This document shows, one piece after another, positions 1 through 8,548 of a stretch of 64,000 bases of DNA. Below the pieces are notes generated by a model. The model saw only the letters and a list, made by a program, of their open reading frames with translations, was not told where the DNA came from and did no database searches. Within the stretch, counting starts at the first letter, position 1. Every line of letters starts with the position of its first letter. The translations under genes were made by a program, and so were the position numbers. Origin of the DNA: Fen-671 sp963794745 (GTDB lineage: Bacteria > Actinomycetota > Acidimicrobiia > Acidimicrobiales > Palsa-688); NCBI GenBank assembly GCA_963794745.1, contig CAWCEZ010000011.1, positions 434,001-498,000 on the forward strand, written 5' to 3'.

Positions 1-2016
1 TTCGACGAGGCCGGCAATGAGACCGTCTATGAGCTGCCCGAGGTCGATGCCTACGTCTGGCACGGCTACCTGGAGGAAGCCGAACCTGGGCAGCTCTACG
101 GCTACAGAGTGCGTGGGACGTATGACCCTGGGCGCGGCCTGTTGGCGAACCATGCCAAGCTCCTGCTCGACCCTTATGCCAAGGCCGTTTCGGGCGAGGT
201 CGTCTGGGGGCCGGCTGTGTACGGCTACAAGTACCCAAACGCGGACAACCCGACGATGGACGAGACGGACTCGGCGAGCTTCATGCCGAAGTCGGTTGTC
301 GTAGACACCGCTTTCGAATGGTCAGACGACCACAGGCCGCGTACACCTTGGCACGACACGGTCATATACGAGACCCATGTGCGCGGCCTGACAATGCGCC
401 ACCCCGACGTCCCGCCGGCACATCGAGGCACTTATTCCGGGCTCGCACACCCGGCGGTCATCGAACATCTCCAGCGGCTCGGCATCACCGCAGTCGAGCT
501 GATGCCTGTCCACCAGTTCGTCCACGACCACGCTCTGGCGAAACGGGGTTTGCGGAATTACTGGGGTTACAACTCAATTGGTTTTTTCGCCCCCCATAAC
601 GGTTATGCGTTCCGCGCGGGCCAGCGCGTCGTAAACGAGTTCAAGACCATGGTGCGCGCGCTGCATGCGGCCGGTATGGAGGTCATCCTCGATGTTGTCT
701 ATAACCACACTGCCGAGGGGGACCACACGGGGCCCACACTTTCGTTCCGTGGTCTCGACAACCCGACCTACTACCGCCTCGACCCCAACAACGCGCGCCT
801 TTATTCCGACACCACGGGCACCGGTAACAGCCTCAATGTCAGCAGCGCCAACGTTTTGCAGCTTCTCATGGACTCGCTTCGCTACTGGGTCCTGGAAATG
901 CACGTCGACGGTTTCCGTTTCGACCTCGCGGCCAGCTTGGCCAGGCAGTTCCATGACGTCGACAGGCTTTCCGCTTTCTTCGACCTGATCCACCAGGACC
1001 CTGTGATCAGCCAGATCAAGCTGATCGCGGAACCGTGGGACCTTGGCTCGGGTGGTTACCAGGTCGGGAACTTCCCCGTGCTTTGGTCTGAGTGGAACGG
1101 GCGGTACCGCGACTCCGTCAGGGACTACTGGCGCCAGCAGGGCAAGTCCATCGAGGAGCTCGCCCACCGCCTGACCGGTAGTCCCGACCTCTACGAGGCA
1201 ACCGGCCGGCGCCCCTGGGCAAGCGTCAACTTCGTGACCGCCCACGACGGCTTCACTATGGCCGACATGGTCAGCTACAACGACAAGCACAACGAGGCGA
1301 ACGGCGAGGCCAACCGCGACGGCACTGACGACAACCGCAGTTGGAACTGCGGTGTCGAAGGCCACAGCGATGACCCGGCCATCGTCGAACTGCGCAAGCG
1401 CCAAGTCCGCAACCTGCTGACAACTTTGGTCTTATCACTCGGGGTGCCAATGCTCCTCGGCGGTGACGAGATCGGTCGCACCCAGCTCGGAAACAACAAT
1501 GCCTACTGTCAGGACAACGAGGTCTCCTGGTACGACTGGGACAACGTCGGCACGGACGTCCTGGCGTGGGCGCGGGCACTGGTCCAGTTGCGGCGTCGGC
1601 ACCCAGTGTTCCGTCGCCGGAGGTTCTTCCAAGACAGGCCCCTGCGCCAGGTCGGCGCCACGCCCGCTGAGGCCGAGATCGGCTGGTTCCGCCCTGACGG
1701 CCGCCCGATGACCGAAGCAGACTGGGCTGCCGGGTACGCGCAGTCACTGGCGATGCTGCTGAACGGCTCGTCACCCTCCGAACCTGACATTCATGGCCGC
1801 CTCGTCCCCGACGCGTCGTTCTACCTGGCCCTCAATGCCTGGGAACAGCCGCTCGGCTTCCGGCTGCCGGACCAGAGCTGGGGCGGGCCATGGCATGTGG
1901 TCCTCGACACAAGCGACGAGAAGCCGTCTTTCAAACCCGAGATCATCGAGGCCAGCAGCACTGTACCCCTGGTGGGGCACCATTTTGTCCTGCTGCAGCA
2001 GACCACCGAGGTCTAG
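1..2016 (+). CDS. glgX: Glycogen debranching enzyme GlgX (5' end outside window)
   Basis: Hydrolyses alpha-1,6 branches of glycogen limit dextrins in the cytoplasm (GH13, isoamylase/GlgX type). The reading frame is open from base 1, so the start lies upstream and roughly the N-terminal CBM48-like part is cut. The GH13 signatures are all present in order: DVVYNH, then the nucleophile Asp in DGFRFD (codon 308 counted from base 1), the acid/base Glu in IAEPWD (codon 344) and the transition-state Asp in TAHDGF (codon 416). The C-terminal beta domain ends at a TAG. The trehalose-pathway enzyme TreX is in the same family and cannot be excluded, but no treY or treZ is visible downstream. Confidence 0.93.
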   Translation, partial: FDEAGNETVYELPEVDAYVWHGYLEEAEPGQLYGYRVRGTYDPGRGLLANHAKLLLDPYAKAVSGEVVWGPAVYGYKYPNADNPTMDETDSASFMPKSVVVDTAFEWSDDHRPRTPWHDTVIYETHVRGLTMRHPDVPPAHRGTYSGLAHPAVIEHLQRLGITAVELMPVHQFVHDHALAKRGLRNYWGYNSIGFFAPHNGYAFRAGQRVVNEFKTMVRALHAAGMEVILDVVYNHTAEGDHTGPTLSFRGLDNPTYYRLDPNNARLYSDTTGTGNSLNVSSANVLQLLMDSLRYWVLEMHVDGFRFDLAASLARQFHDVDRLSAFFDLIHQDPVISQIKLIAEPWDLGSGGYQVGNFPVLWSEWNGRYRDSVRDYWRQQGKSIEELAHRLTGSPDLYEATGRRPWASVNFVTAHDGFTMADMVSYNDKHNEANGEANRDGTDDNRSWNCGVEGHSDDPAIVELRKRQVRNLLTTLVLSLGVPMLLGGDEIGRTQLGNNNAYCQDNEVSWYDWDNVGTDVLAWARALVQLRRRHPVFRRRRFFQDRPLRQVGATPAEAEIGWFRPDGRPMTEADWAAGYAQSLAMLLNGSSPSEPDIHGRLVPDASFYLALNAWEQPLGFRLPDQSWGGPWHVVLDTSDEKPSFKPEIIEASSTVPLVGHHFVLLQQTTEV

Positions 2017-2124
2017 TCGCCCCGCTGCGAAAGGTCCCCGCCACCCGGTTGCTGCGCCCGAAGTGAGCGGCCGGGAAAACCGCGAACGTCAAAGGGCAGG
2101 CCAGGATGACTATCACTACTTTGC

Positions 2125-2157
2125 GTAGCGACTTTTGGCTACTCTTCGTGTTGACAC
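2125..2157 (+). promoter_or_regulatory. Dyad elements upstream of the bldD-like gene
   Basis: The 189-base gap between glgX and the BldD-like gene holds two short inverted repeats. One is GTAGC (2125-2129) with GCTAC (2138-2142) around an 8-base loop. The other is GTGT-TG-ACAC (2148-2157), which overlaps a TTGACA hexamer (2151-2156). BldD is known to repress its own gene in Streptomyces, so an autoregulatory site here is plausible. I see no convincing -10 hexamer at the right distance, so the promoter call is weak. Confidence 0.25.
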
Positions 2158-2205
2158 CTATACGCTCCCACGGGAGGGCCGCAACCAGAAGATGGAAGAC
2201 AAACG

Positions 2206-2715
2206 ATGAGCATCACGGAGGAGATGACCCCCGCCTACGCACGTCACGTCGGCGAACGGCTCCGCAACATACGCCGCCAGCAAGGGCTGTCACTCCAAGC
2301 TGTCGAAGAGCAGTCCGATCGCGAGTTCAAGGCCTCGGTGCTCGGGGCCTACGAGCGCGGAGAAAGGATCATCTCGGTCCTTCGCCTGCAACGCCTTGCC
2401 CGCCTCTACGCCGTCCCCGTTGACCAGCTCCTTCCCAAGCTGTCCAGTGACCCGGACTTCGGTCTGGAAAGCCGTGCACCAGCTGCTCCCGGAGGGGGCC
2501 CGATAACGATAGACCTTTCCCGCCTCGAGCGCTTGGACGCTCCTGAGCGCGAGGTCCTGCGCCGGTATATCGGGATGATCCAGATCCAGCGGGGCGACTT
2601 CAACGGCCGCCTCATAACCATCCGTTCCGAAGACGTGCGAGCGCTCGCACGGGTATTCGAGCGCGACGAACATGCGATGCGCAGCCGCATCGACGAGCTC
2701 GGCATCAGGACCTGA
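2206..2715 (+). CDS. BldD-like XRE-family regulator with cyclic-di-GMP signature
   Basis: A 169-residue protein with an N-terminal XRE helix-turn-helix (about residues 14-76: the VGERLRNIRRQQGLSL segment, then GAYERGER) and a C-terminal domain of the BldD type. In Streptomyces BldD the C-terminal motif RGD-X8-RQDD binds a cyclic-di-GMP tetramer and drives dimerisation on DNA. Here the corresponding residues are Arg129-Gly130-Asp131, eight residues, then Arg140-Ser141-Glu142-Asp143. Both key arginines and the outer aspartates are kept, and the two middle positions vary. Length and layout match BldD (about 167 residues). Its target genes cannot be read from this window. Two GGDEF proteins lie elsewhere in the window (starts near 37444 and 53800). 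Confidence 0.88.
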   Translation: MSITEEMTPAYARHVGERLRNIRRQQGLSLQAVEEQSDREFKASVLGAYERGERIISVLRLQRLARLYAVPVDQLLPKLSSDPDFGLESRAPAAPGGGPITIDLSRLERLDAPEREVLRRYIGMIQIQRGDFNGRLITIRSEDVRALARVFERDEHAMRSRIDELGIRT

Positions 2716-2745
2716 TCGCTGCTGGAACAGTGCGCCCAGGCATAT

Positions 2746-2771
2746 GGACCAAGGGGGGCGACCCTCGGTCC
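2746..2771 (+). terminator. Hairpin after the bldD-like gene
   Basis: Thirty bases after the stop, GGACC (2746-2750) and AGGG (2752-2755) pair with CCCT (2762-2765) and GGTCC (2767-2771), interrupted by one A-C mismatch and closing a 6-base loop. There is no U-tract, which is common for actinobacterial terminators. Confidence 0.4.
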
Positions 2772-2868
2772 AGCTTGTGCAGTGTTCCTACTGTTGCCCC
2801 AAACACCACTTCGCGTGGCTGTCCATTGACTCAGCGAGCATATTTGATTGCCTGGCGGGCAAATTTTT

Positions 2869-4233
2869 ATGACCGTGCCTGAACACCTTCGGGGGACCTT
2901 CTCAACCGGCTTGACGCGCCCACTGGAGTGGCGCCGCGAACAGCTAAGCGCCCTTGTCCGGCTCCTTCGCGACGAGGCCGGCGCCCTCACTGATGCGATG
3001 GCAGCCGACCTGGGCAAACCGGAGCTCGAAGGCTGGCTGACAGACGTCGCCGCAGTGCGCCACGACATCGAAGGGGCACTCCGCCACGTGGGCACGTGGG
3101 CGAGCCCGCGGCGAGTGCGAGTGCCTTGGAGGCTCTGGCCCGGACGAGCCGAGATCGTGCCCGAACCGCTCGGCGCGGTCCTCGTCATCGGGCCTTGGAA
3201 CTACCCCGTCCGTTGTTTAGTCCTGCCACTCGCCTTCGCACTGGCAGCGGGCAACACCGCCGCCGTAAAGCCGTCCGAACTGGCGCCCGCTACGTCGGCA
3301 GCGCTCGCACGGCTCATCCCCGAGTACCTCGACGAACGAGCCGTGTCTGTAGTCGAAGGTGGCCCCCATGTTTCCGAGGGCCTCCTGGCGCAACGTTGGG
3401 ACCATATTTTCTTTACTGGCGGCGCCAAAGTCGGCCGCCTAGTGATGGCCGCAGCCGCCCGCTACCTCACCCCCGTAACTCTCGAGCTCGGAGGCAAGAA
3501 CCCGGCGATAGTCGACCACGGTGTGGACCTGGAGGTTGCGGCCCGTCGTATCGTGTGGGCGAAGTTCTTGAACGCAGGCCAGACATGTGTAGCGCCGGAC
3601 TACGTGCTCGTCGACGCCCGCGCGTACGAGCCGCTCCTGGAAGCGATGGCGAAAACCCTGAGGAAGTTTTATGGCGCTGACCCCCGGCAAAGCGGGGCGT
3701 TCGGTCGTGTAGTCAACGACGCCCACATGGGACGGCTGCTCAAAATGCTCCAGTCGAGCAAGGCTCGCGTCGTCACGGGAGGAGGCTCCGCCGCGAGCGA
3801 CCGTTACCTCGCCCCGACGCTGCTTGCGGACCTCGGATGGGACGACGCCGTCATGGAGGAAGAGATATTCGGCCCAGTCCTGCCGGTGATCAGCTACGAC
3901 AAGCTGGACGAGGCGGTCGCGGCGCTAAACCAGCGAGAAAAGCCGCTGGCGTTGTACGTCTACTCCGTCGACGCTGAACTGATTGAGCGAGTCATATCGC
4001 ACACTTCGTCAGGGTCGGTCTGCGTCAACCACAGCGCCGTCCAACTCGCGGTGCCGGGCTTACCTTTCGGGGGAGTAGGCGCGAGCGGCATGGGCGTTTA
4101 CCACGGCCGGGCAGGCTTCGATACGTTCAGTCACGCCAAGGCAGTGCTGCGCAAGCCCCAGCGCGGCGAGCTGCCGCTGATGTACCCGCCCTACACGCGC
4201 GTGAAGCGCTGGGTGCTGCGCAAGTTCGTGTAG
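2869..4233 (+). CDS. Aldehyde dehydrogenase, class 3 type
   Basis: NAD(P)-dependent oxidation of an aldehyde to the acid. The 454-residue length and the lack of a long N-terminal extension fit the ALDH3 group. The catalytic Cys240 is in NAGQTC, the general base Glu206 in ELGGK, and the cofactor-loop motif GPWNYP is present. The C-terminus (VLRKFV) ends in a hydrophobic/basic stretch typical of ALDH3. The ATG at 2869 was preferred to a TTG seven codons upstream; neither has a strong ribosome binding site. A regulator gene follows after 18 bases and may be cotranscribed. The substrate is not predictable; fatty or terpenoid aldehydes are possible given the hopanoid genes nearby. Confidence 0.88.
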   Translation: MTVPEHLRGTFSTGLTRPLEWRREQLSALVRLLRDEAGALTDAMAADLGKPELEGWLTDVAAVRHDIEGALRHVGTWASPRRVRVPWRLWPGRAEIVPEPLGAVLVIGPWNYPVRCLVLPLAFALAAGNTAAVKPSELAPATSAALARLIPEYLDERAVSVVEGGPHVSEGLLAQRWDHIFFTGGAKVGRLVMAAAARYLTPVTLELGGKNPAIVDHGVDLEVAARRIVWAKFLNAGQTCVAPDYVLVDARAYEPLLEAMAKTLRKFYGADPRQSGAFGRVVNDAHMGRLLKMLQSSKARVVTGGGSAASDRYLAPTLLADLGWDDAVMEEEIFGPVLPVISYDKLDEAVAALNQREKPLALYVYSVDAELIERVISHTSSGSVCVNHSAVQLAVPGLPFGGVGASGMGVYHGRAGFDTFSHAKAVLRKPQRGELPLMYPPYTRVKRWVLRKFV

Positions 4234-4251
4234 TTAAAATCGGACCAGGAC

Positions 4252-5094
4252 ATGACCACCCGGGGGCCGCTGCAAATGCCTCGAGGACGACAACCAAGCG
4301 GCGGGCACGCACCGGAGCTGACACTTCGCGCGCTGGTGTCGCTCTCAGGTGTCCCAGCGAGCACAGTTCACCACTACCGCCGCCTCGGCCTGCTGCCGGC
4401 GCCCGCCGCACCGCGCCCGGGTCGCTTCGCCTACTCGGAGAGGCACCTGCGTGCGCTGCAGCTCATCCGGGAGCTCCGAGAGGAGCGGGCGATGCCCCTG
4501 TGCCAGATCAGGGACGTCCTGCCAGCTCTCCTCGAGGGCAAGGGGCCAGTGCCCCCCGCTCTGCTCGACAGCGCAGGTGAACCCCAGCAACGCTTGATCG
4601 ACGCAGCGTTCAAGTTGTTCTCGGAACCGAAGGGGTACGCCGCTGTAACCGTCAGCGAGATCGCGGCGGCCGCCGGCGTCGCCAAAGGCACCGTGTACCG
4701 CCACTTTCCCTCGAAGGAGGCCCTCTTCACGGCGGTGGTCGAGAGCCTTTGCCAGGACACCGCAGACCGCTTCGCGCAGGCCGTAGCCGACCTCGGCGGT
4801 GCCGAGGGCCTCGCCAGCAACCCCGCCAAGACCGCTTCGGTGTTTGGCCGCCTGATCGCAAGGGCAATGCCGATCCTCCTGGAGCTCGGGGCGCGAGCTG
4901 CGCGGGGCGACTTCGCGAGCCAGATCCTCGCAGCCCGCGTGCTCCGGACCCTTGCCGAGGCGGCCGGCAGACCGCTGTCCGACAACCCGGTCCCTGCCGG
5001 CCTTCAGGTCATCGAAACGGCCTTTGCCACCGTCTTGCAGTGGGCCGTCGCGCCGGATTGGGGCCTCCAGCAAAAGCCCGCCCGAACCGGCTGA
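4252..5094 (+). CDS. MerR-TetR fusion transcriptional regulator
   Basis: A 280-residue protein with two complete DNA-binding modules. Residues about 23-95 form a MerR-type winged helix (TLRALVSLSGVPASTVHHYR, then GLLPAP, FAYSERHL and a long helix). Residues about 112-158 form a TetR N-terminal HTH (RLIDAAFKLFSE, VSEIAAAAGVAKGTVYRHF, SKEALF). The remainder is a TetR-like ligand-binding helical domain of about 120 residues. The reading frame is continuous with uniform codon use, so this is a real fusion and not a join of two genes. It follows the aldehyde dehydrogenase by 18 bases and precedes the hopanoid operon by about 170 bases, so either could be its target. The ligand is unknown. Confidence 0.85.
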   Translation: MTTRGPLQMPRGRQPSGGHAPELTLRALVSLSGVPASTVHHYRRLGLLPAPAAPRPGRFAYSERHLRALQLIRELREERAMPLCQIRDVLPALLEGKGPVPPALLDSAGEPQQRLIDAAFKLFSEPKGYAAVTVSEIAAAAGVAKGTVYRHFPSKEALFTAVVESLCQDTADRFAQAVADLGGAEGLASNPAKTASVFGRLIARAMPILLELGARAARGDFASQILAARVLRTLAEAAGRPLSDNPVPAGLQVIETAFATVLQWAVAPDWGLQQKPARTG

Positions 5095-5161
5095 CCCGCC
5101 GTCGAGCCTCCACACGCTCCGCTCGCCGCGTCGAGGCGACCGCAAAACCAGGGTTAACCAC

Positions 5162-5192
5162 TTGCGCTATCCCTCCTCTTGGTGTCTAAAAT
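5162..5192 (+). promoter_or_regulatory. Candidate promoter of the hopanoid operon
   Basis: The 171-base gap upstream of hpnC is the only sizeable non-coding stretch before the run of nine genes. TTGCGC (5162-5167) and TAAAAT (5187-5192) are separated by 19 bases and give a loose sigma-70-like arrangement, with about 70 bases to the start codon. The spacer is long, so this is tentative. Confidence 0.3.
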
Positions 5193-5265
5193 GACCAGCG
5201 GGTCAGGTAGTTTGCACCACGATCCCAGCTCGTAGTTGGGCCCCAGCAGCAGAGGGGACTTTGCA

Positions 5266-6219
5266 ATGACGGCAGCGGCAACGCGGGCACCGTCCCTTGG
5301 GGGCGGGGCAAAAATCGATTTGCCTCCTGACTACCTCGTACTCGGGCGGGCGGGTAGCGAGAACTTCCCCGTCGCGTCCCGGCTGCTCCCAGCGGCGCTG
5401 CGGTCCGACCTGATGGCGCTCTATGGATGGGCGCGCCTCGTAGACCAGTTGGGCGACGATTACGCCGGCGACCGTCTCGCTGCACTCAACGAGGTGGAAC
5501 GCCAGCTCCGCCTGGAGCTCAGCGCTCACGGTCCGAGCGCCGACGAGGAGATCCACCCGCTCGTGGGCGCCATCGCCGAGACCGTCCGCAGGCTCAACCT
5601 AAACCCTGAGCCCTTGTTCGACCTGGTCCAGGCGAACCGCCAGGACCAGAGCATCTCCCGCTACGAGACCTTTGCCGACCTCGTCGGCTATTGCAAGCTG
5701 TCGGCCAACCCGGTCGGGCGGATGGTGCTCGCCATTTTCGGGTTCGTTACACCCGAGCGGGTTGCCTGGTCGGACAGCATTTGCACTGCGCTCCAGCTCG
5801 TGGAGCACTGGCAGGACGTGGCCGAGGACGCCATAGTCGGCCGGGTCTACCTCCCTATGGAGGACATGAGGCGTTTCGGGGTGAGCGCTGAGGAGCTCGT
5901 CCCCCCACCTGCCGATTACGTTGACCGGGGACGTCGGGGAGCTCCCGGTGGGGCTTCCGCGCCGTCACGGGCGTTGCTCGCCTTCGAGGCTGCCCGCGCC
6001 CGCAGGATGCTCGACGAGGGTTCCCCGCTGGTCGCCAGCCTTGAAGGTCGCCTAAGGTTCGCCGTCGCAAGCTTTGTGGCGGGCGGCAACGCAGCCCTTG
6101 ACGCCTTGGCGGCGCTCGATTTCGATGTCTACGCCGACCCGGGCCGGCCTGCGCCTGCCCGCGTCGCTTCCCATCTCGTTCGGCTGCTCAGCCGCGCCTA
6201 TCTGGGGGCCACCAGTTGA
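5266..6219 (+). CDS. hpnC: HpnC, squalene synthase-family enzyme
   Basis: A 317-residue member of the squalene/phytoene synthase family. In known hopanoid pathways HpnC converts hydroxysqualene, with HpnD and HpnE, on the way from farnesyl diphosphate to squalene. The first Asp-rich motif is Asp60-QLG-Asp64-Asp65. The second is the HpnC-type variant EHWQDVAED in place of the usual N-x-x-RD, which separates HpnC from HpnD. The start at 5266 is set by the site AGGGGA (5253-5258), seven bases upstream; a TTG at 5236 in the same frame lacks one. It is the first gene of the hopanoid operon and its stop overlaps the TTG start of hpnD. Confidence 0.93.
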   Translation: MTAAATRAPSLGGGAKIDLPPDYLVLGRAGSENFPVASRLLPAALRSDLMALYGWARLVDQLGDDYAGDRLAALNEVERQLRLELSAHGPSADEEIHPLVGAIAETVRRLNLNPEPLFDLVQANRQDQSISRYETFADLVGYCKLSANPVGRMVLAIFGFVTPERVAWSDSICTALQLVEHWQDVAEDAIVGRVYLPMEDMRRFGVSAEELVPPPADYVDRGRRGAPGGASAPSRALLAFEAARARRMLDEGSPLVASLEGRLRFAVASFVAGGNAALDALAALDFDVYADPGRPAPARVASHLVRLLSRAYLGATS

Positions 6220-7115
6220 ACGAAGCAGCCGTTGCCCTCGCCTATAAGCACTGCGAGACGATCACCCGTTCGCGGGCGCGCAACTTCTATTACGGGATCC
6301 GGCTGCTACCCCCCCGCAAACGCTCCGCGATGTGCGCCCTCTACGCCATGGCACGCCGGATCGACGACGTGGGCGACGGCGTCGCCGGGCCGTCGACTGG
6401 CGGTCCCCCCGACGACAAGCTCGCCTCCTTGGAAGCGGTCAGGGCTTCTATTTCGCTCCTGTCAGGTGCGCCCAGCGGCCTGCCCGCGGCGTCGGTGCCA
6501 CCTGGCGACCCGGTGCTGATCGCGCTCGCCGACGCCTCCCGCGAGTTCGCCCTGCCGGTCGAGGCCCTGCAGGAGCTGGTCGAGGGCTGTGAATGGGACA
6601 TCGCCGGCCGGCGCTACGACACCTTCGACGAACTCGTCGAGTATTGCCGCCGGGTCGCAGGCAGCGTCGGGCGCCTCTCCCTGGCCATCTATGGCAGCAG
6701 CGACCCCGCAGCCGCAGCGCCCTTGGCAGATGCGCTCGGGATCGCTCTGCAGTTGACAAATATCCTGCGTGACCTCCTAGAAGACCGCGACGTCATGGGA
6801 CGGCTTTACATTCCCAGCGAAGATCTGGAGCGTTTCTGCGTAAGCCCTGAGCTAGAAGGCGAGCCGGACGACCTGATGGCGCTGATCTGCTTTGAGACCG
6901 GCCGTGCGAGCACCTGGTACGAGCAGGGCCTGCGACTGCTGCCGCTGCTCGACAACCGCAGCCGCGCCTGCACCGCCGCAATGGCAGGCATCTACCAACG
7001 CTTGCTCGACAAGATCCGCCTCGACCCGCAAAGCGTGATGCGGGGAAGGGTCCACCTTTCGGCTGGGCAGAAGGCAACCGTGGCAGCGATGGCCCTAGCG
7101 AGGAACGTGGCATGA
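6216..7115 (+). CDS. hpnD: HpnD, presqualene diphosphate synthase
   Basis: A 299-residue squalene/phytoene synthase family protein that in characterised pathways condenses two farnesyl diphosphates to presqualene diphosphate. The first motif Asp50-Asp51-VG-Asp54 and the second LTNILRDLLED carry both Mg2+-binding Asp sites. The TTG start overlaps the hpnC stop in TTGA; no in-frame ATG sits near the conserved SRARNFYYG segment, so the rare start is accepted. The gene ends in an ATGA overlap with hpnE. Translational coupling through the operon is likely. Confidence 0.93.
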   Translation: MNEAAVALAYKHCETITRSRARNFYYGIRLLPPRKRSAMCALYAMARRIDDVGDGVAGPSTGGPPDDKLASLEAVRASISLLSGAPSGLPAASVPPGDPVLIALADASREFALPVEALQELVEGCEWDIAGRRYDTFDELVEYCRRVAGSVGRLSLAIYGSSDPAAAAPLADALGIALQLTNILRDLLEDRDVMGRLYIPSEDLERFCVSPELEGEPDDLMALICFETGRASTWYEQGLRLLPLLDNRSRACTAAMAGIYQRLLDKIRLDPQSVMRGRVHLSAGQKATVAAMALARNVA

Positions 7116-8548
7116 GCGACGGTGCGCACGCCCCTGAGATTGCCGTCATCGGCGGCGGCCTCGCCGGGATCTCGGCCGCTTTGGCGTGTGCCGATGCGGG
7201 CGCGGCGGTGACGCTCTATGAGAAGCGCAAGCACCTCGGCGGCCTCACATGGTCGTTTTCCCATGATGGGCTGTCAATGGACAACGGCCAGCACGTCTTC
7301 TTGCGGTGCTGCACGGCGTACCTCGACTTCCTGGGCCGGATCGGTTCGGCCGGCGATGTCGAGCTTCAGGACCGGCTGGACGTAACGGTCCTGCGGCCGG
7401 GCGCCGGGCCGGGGCCGGGTACTGGGGTGAGGCCCGGCGTGGCCCAAGCATCGCTGCGCCGTGACAGGGTTCGCGCGCCGCTACATCTCGCACGTTCCCT
7501 CCTTGGCTACGGCGTCATCCCCTTCAGTGCGCGGGCCCGATTTGGCCCCGCCGCTCTCGCTCTTTCACGTCTCGACCTGGACGACCCTGCCCTCGATGAG
7601 GAGACCTTTGAAGCCTGGCTGCACAGGCACGGCCAAGGGCCGGAGGCTATTTCGGGGCTCTGGGACCTGATCTGCTTGCCAACCGTGAACCTGCCGGCGA
7701 GCCAAGCGTCCTTGGCTATGGCGGCGAAAGTGTTCCAAACCGGCCTCCTCACGCAGAGCGATGCCGGCGACATCGGCTGGAGCCGGGTCCCTCTCGGCCT
7801 GCTCCACGGCGAGCGAGCCACAACCGCGCTCCGCAAAGCCGGCGTTGCGGTGCGCCTCGAGGAGGTTGTCGAGCAGGTTTGGCGGGACGATAGTTCGTTC
7901 ACCGTGCGAAGCGCCGGTGGCCACGCTCAGGCGGACGGCGTCGTGGTGGCCCTCCCCCACTACAGCACCGAAAGCGTGCTGCCTCCCGGGACATTGCCCG
8001 GCCATGTCCGGCCGTCGGCACTGGCGAGCTCACCGATAGTCAATGTCCACGTCCACTTCGACCGCCGCGTCACCTGGTTGCCCTTCGCAGCCGGGATCGG
8101 GACGGCCGCACAATGGGTATTCGACCGGACGAGCTCTTCGGGTGCCGCCACCGGTCAATACCTTGCAGTATCGATATCAGCAGCAGACGACTTCGTGGGG
8201 GCTCGCCCGGCCGACCTGGGAGCCCAGATTACCCAGGCACTTAGGGATCTTTTCCCGCGTGCCAAAGACGCGAAGGTGCTCAGCACGTTCGTTACCAAAG
8301 AGCTCCATGCCACGTTCCGCGCATCGCCGGGCTCCTCAGCGGACCGGGCGTCCACGAGGACTCTGACGCCTGGGCTCGTCCTGGCGGGGGCATGGACGGC
8401 GACGGGTTGGCCGCCCACGATGGAAAGTGCGGTGCGAAGTGGGCTGAGCGCGGCGCGCGCCGTGCTCGTGGCAGCCGGGCAACGCTCCGGCCTGCCGCCG
8501 CTCAGGTCGGGCCGTTTGGAGCCGGGGAAACTTCAGGAGGTTATGTGA
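7112..8548 (+). CDS. hpnE: HpnE, FAD-dependent squalene-associated oxidoreductase
   Basis: A 478-residue flavoprotein of the phytoene desaturase/amine oxidase fold. With HpnC and HpnD it yields squalene by reducing the hydroxysqualene intermediate. The N-terminus has the Rossmann motif VIGGGLAGISAAL followed by a basic/acidic strand end (YEKRKHLGG). The C-terminal FAD-contact motif is VLAGAWTATGWPPTMESA. It overlaps hpnD in ATGA, and its own stop codon overlaps the GTG start of the next gene. No frame break is visible. Confidence 0.92.
   Translation: MSDGAHAPEIAVIGGGLAGISAALACADAGAAVTLYEKRKHLGGLTWSFSHDGLSMDNGQHVFLRCCTAYLDFLGRIGSAGDVELQDRLDVTVLRPGAGPGPGTGVRPGVAQASLRRDRVRAPLHLARSLLGYGVIPFSARARFGPAALALSRLDLDDPALDEETFEAWLHRHGQGPEAISGLWDLICLPTVNLPASQASLAMAAKVFQTGLLTQSDAGDIGWSRVPLGLLHGERATTALRKAGVAVRLEEVVEQVWRDDSSFTVRSAGGHAQADGVVVALPHYSTESVLPPGTLPGHVRPSALASSPIVNVHVHFDRRVTWLPFAAGIGTAAQWVFDRTSSSGAATGQYLAVSISAADDFVGARPADLGAQITQALRDLFPRAKDAKVLSTFVTKELHATFRASPGSSADRASTRTLTPGLVLAGAWTATGWPPTMESAVRSGLSAARAVLVAAGQRSGLPPLRSGRLEPGKLQEVM

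Noticed and set aside
5095..5265. A small gene between the MerR-TetR regulator and hpnC
   Set aside because: Open frames here are extensions of neighbouring shadow frames without ribosome sites or motifs.
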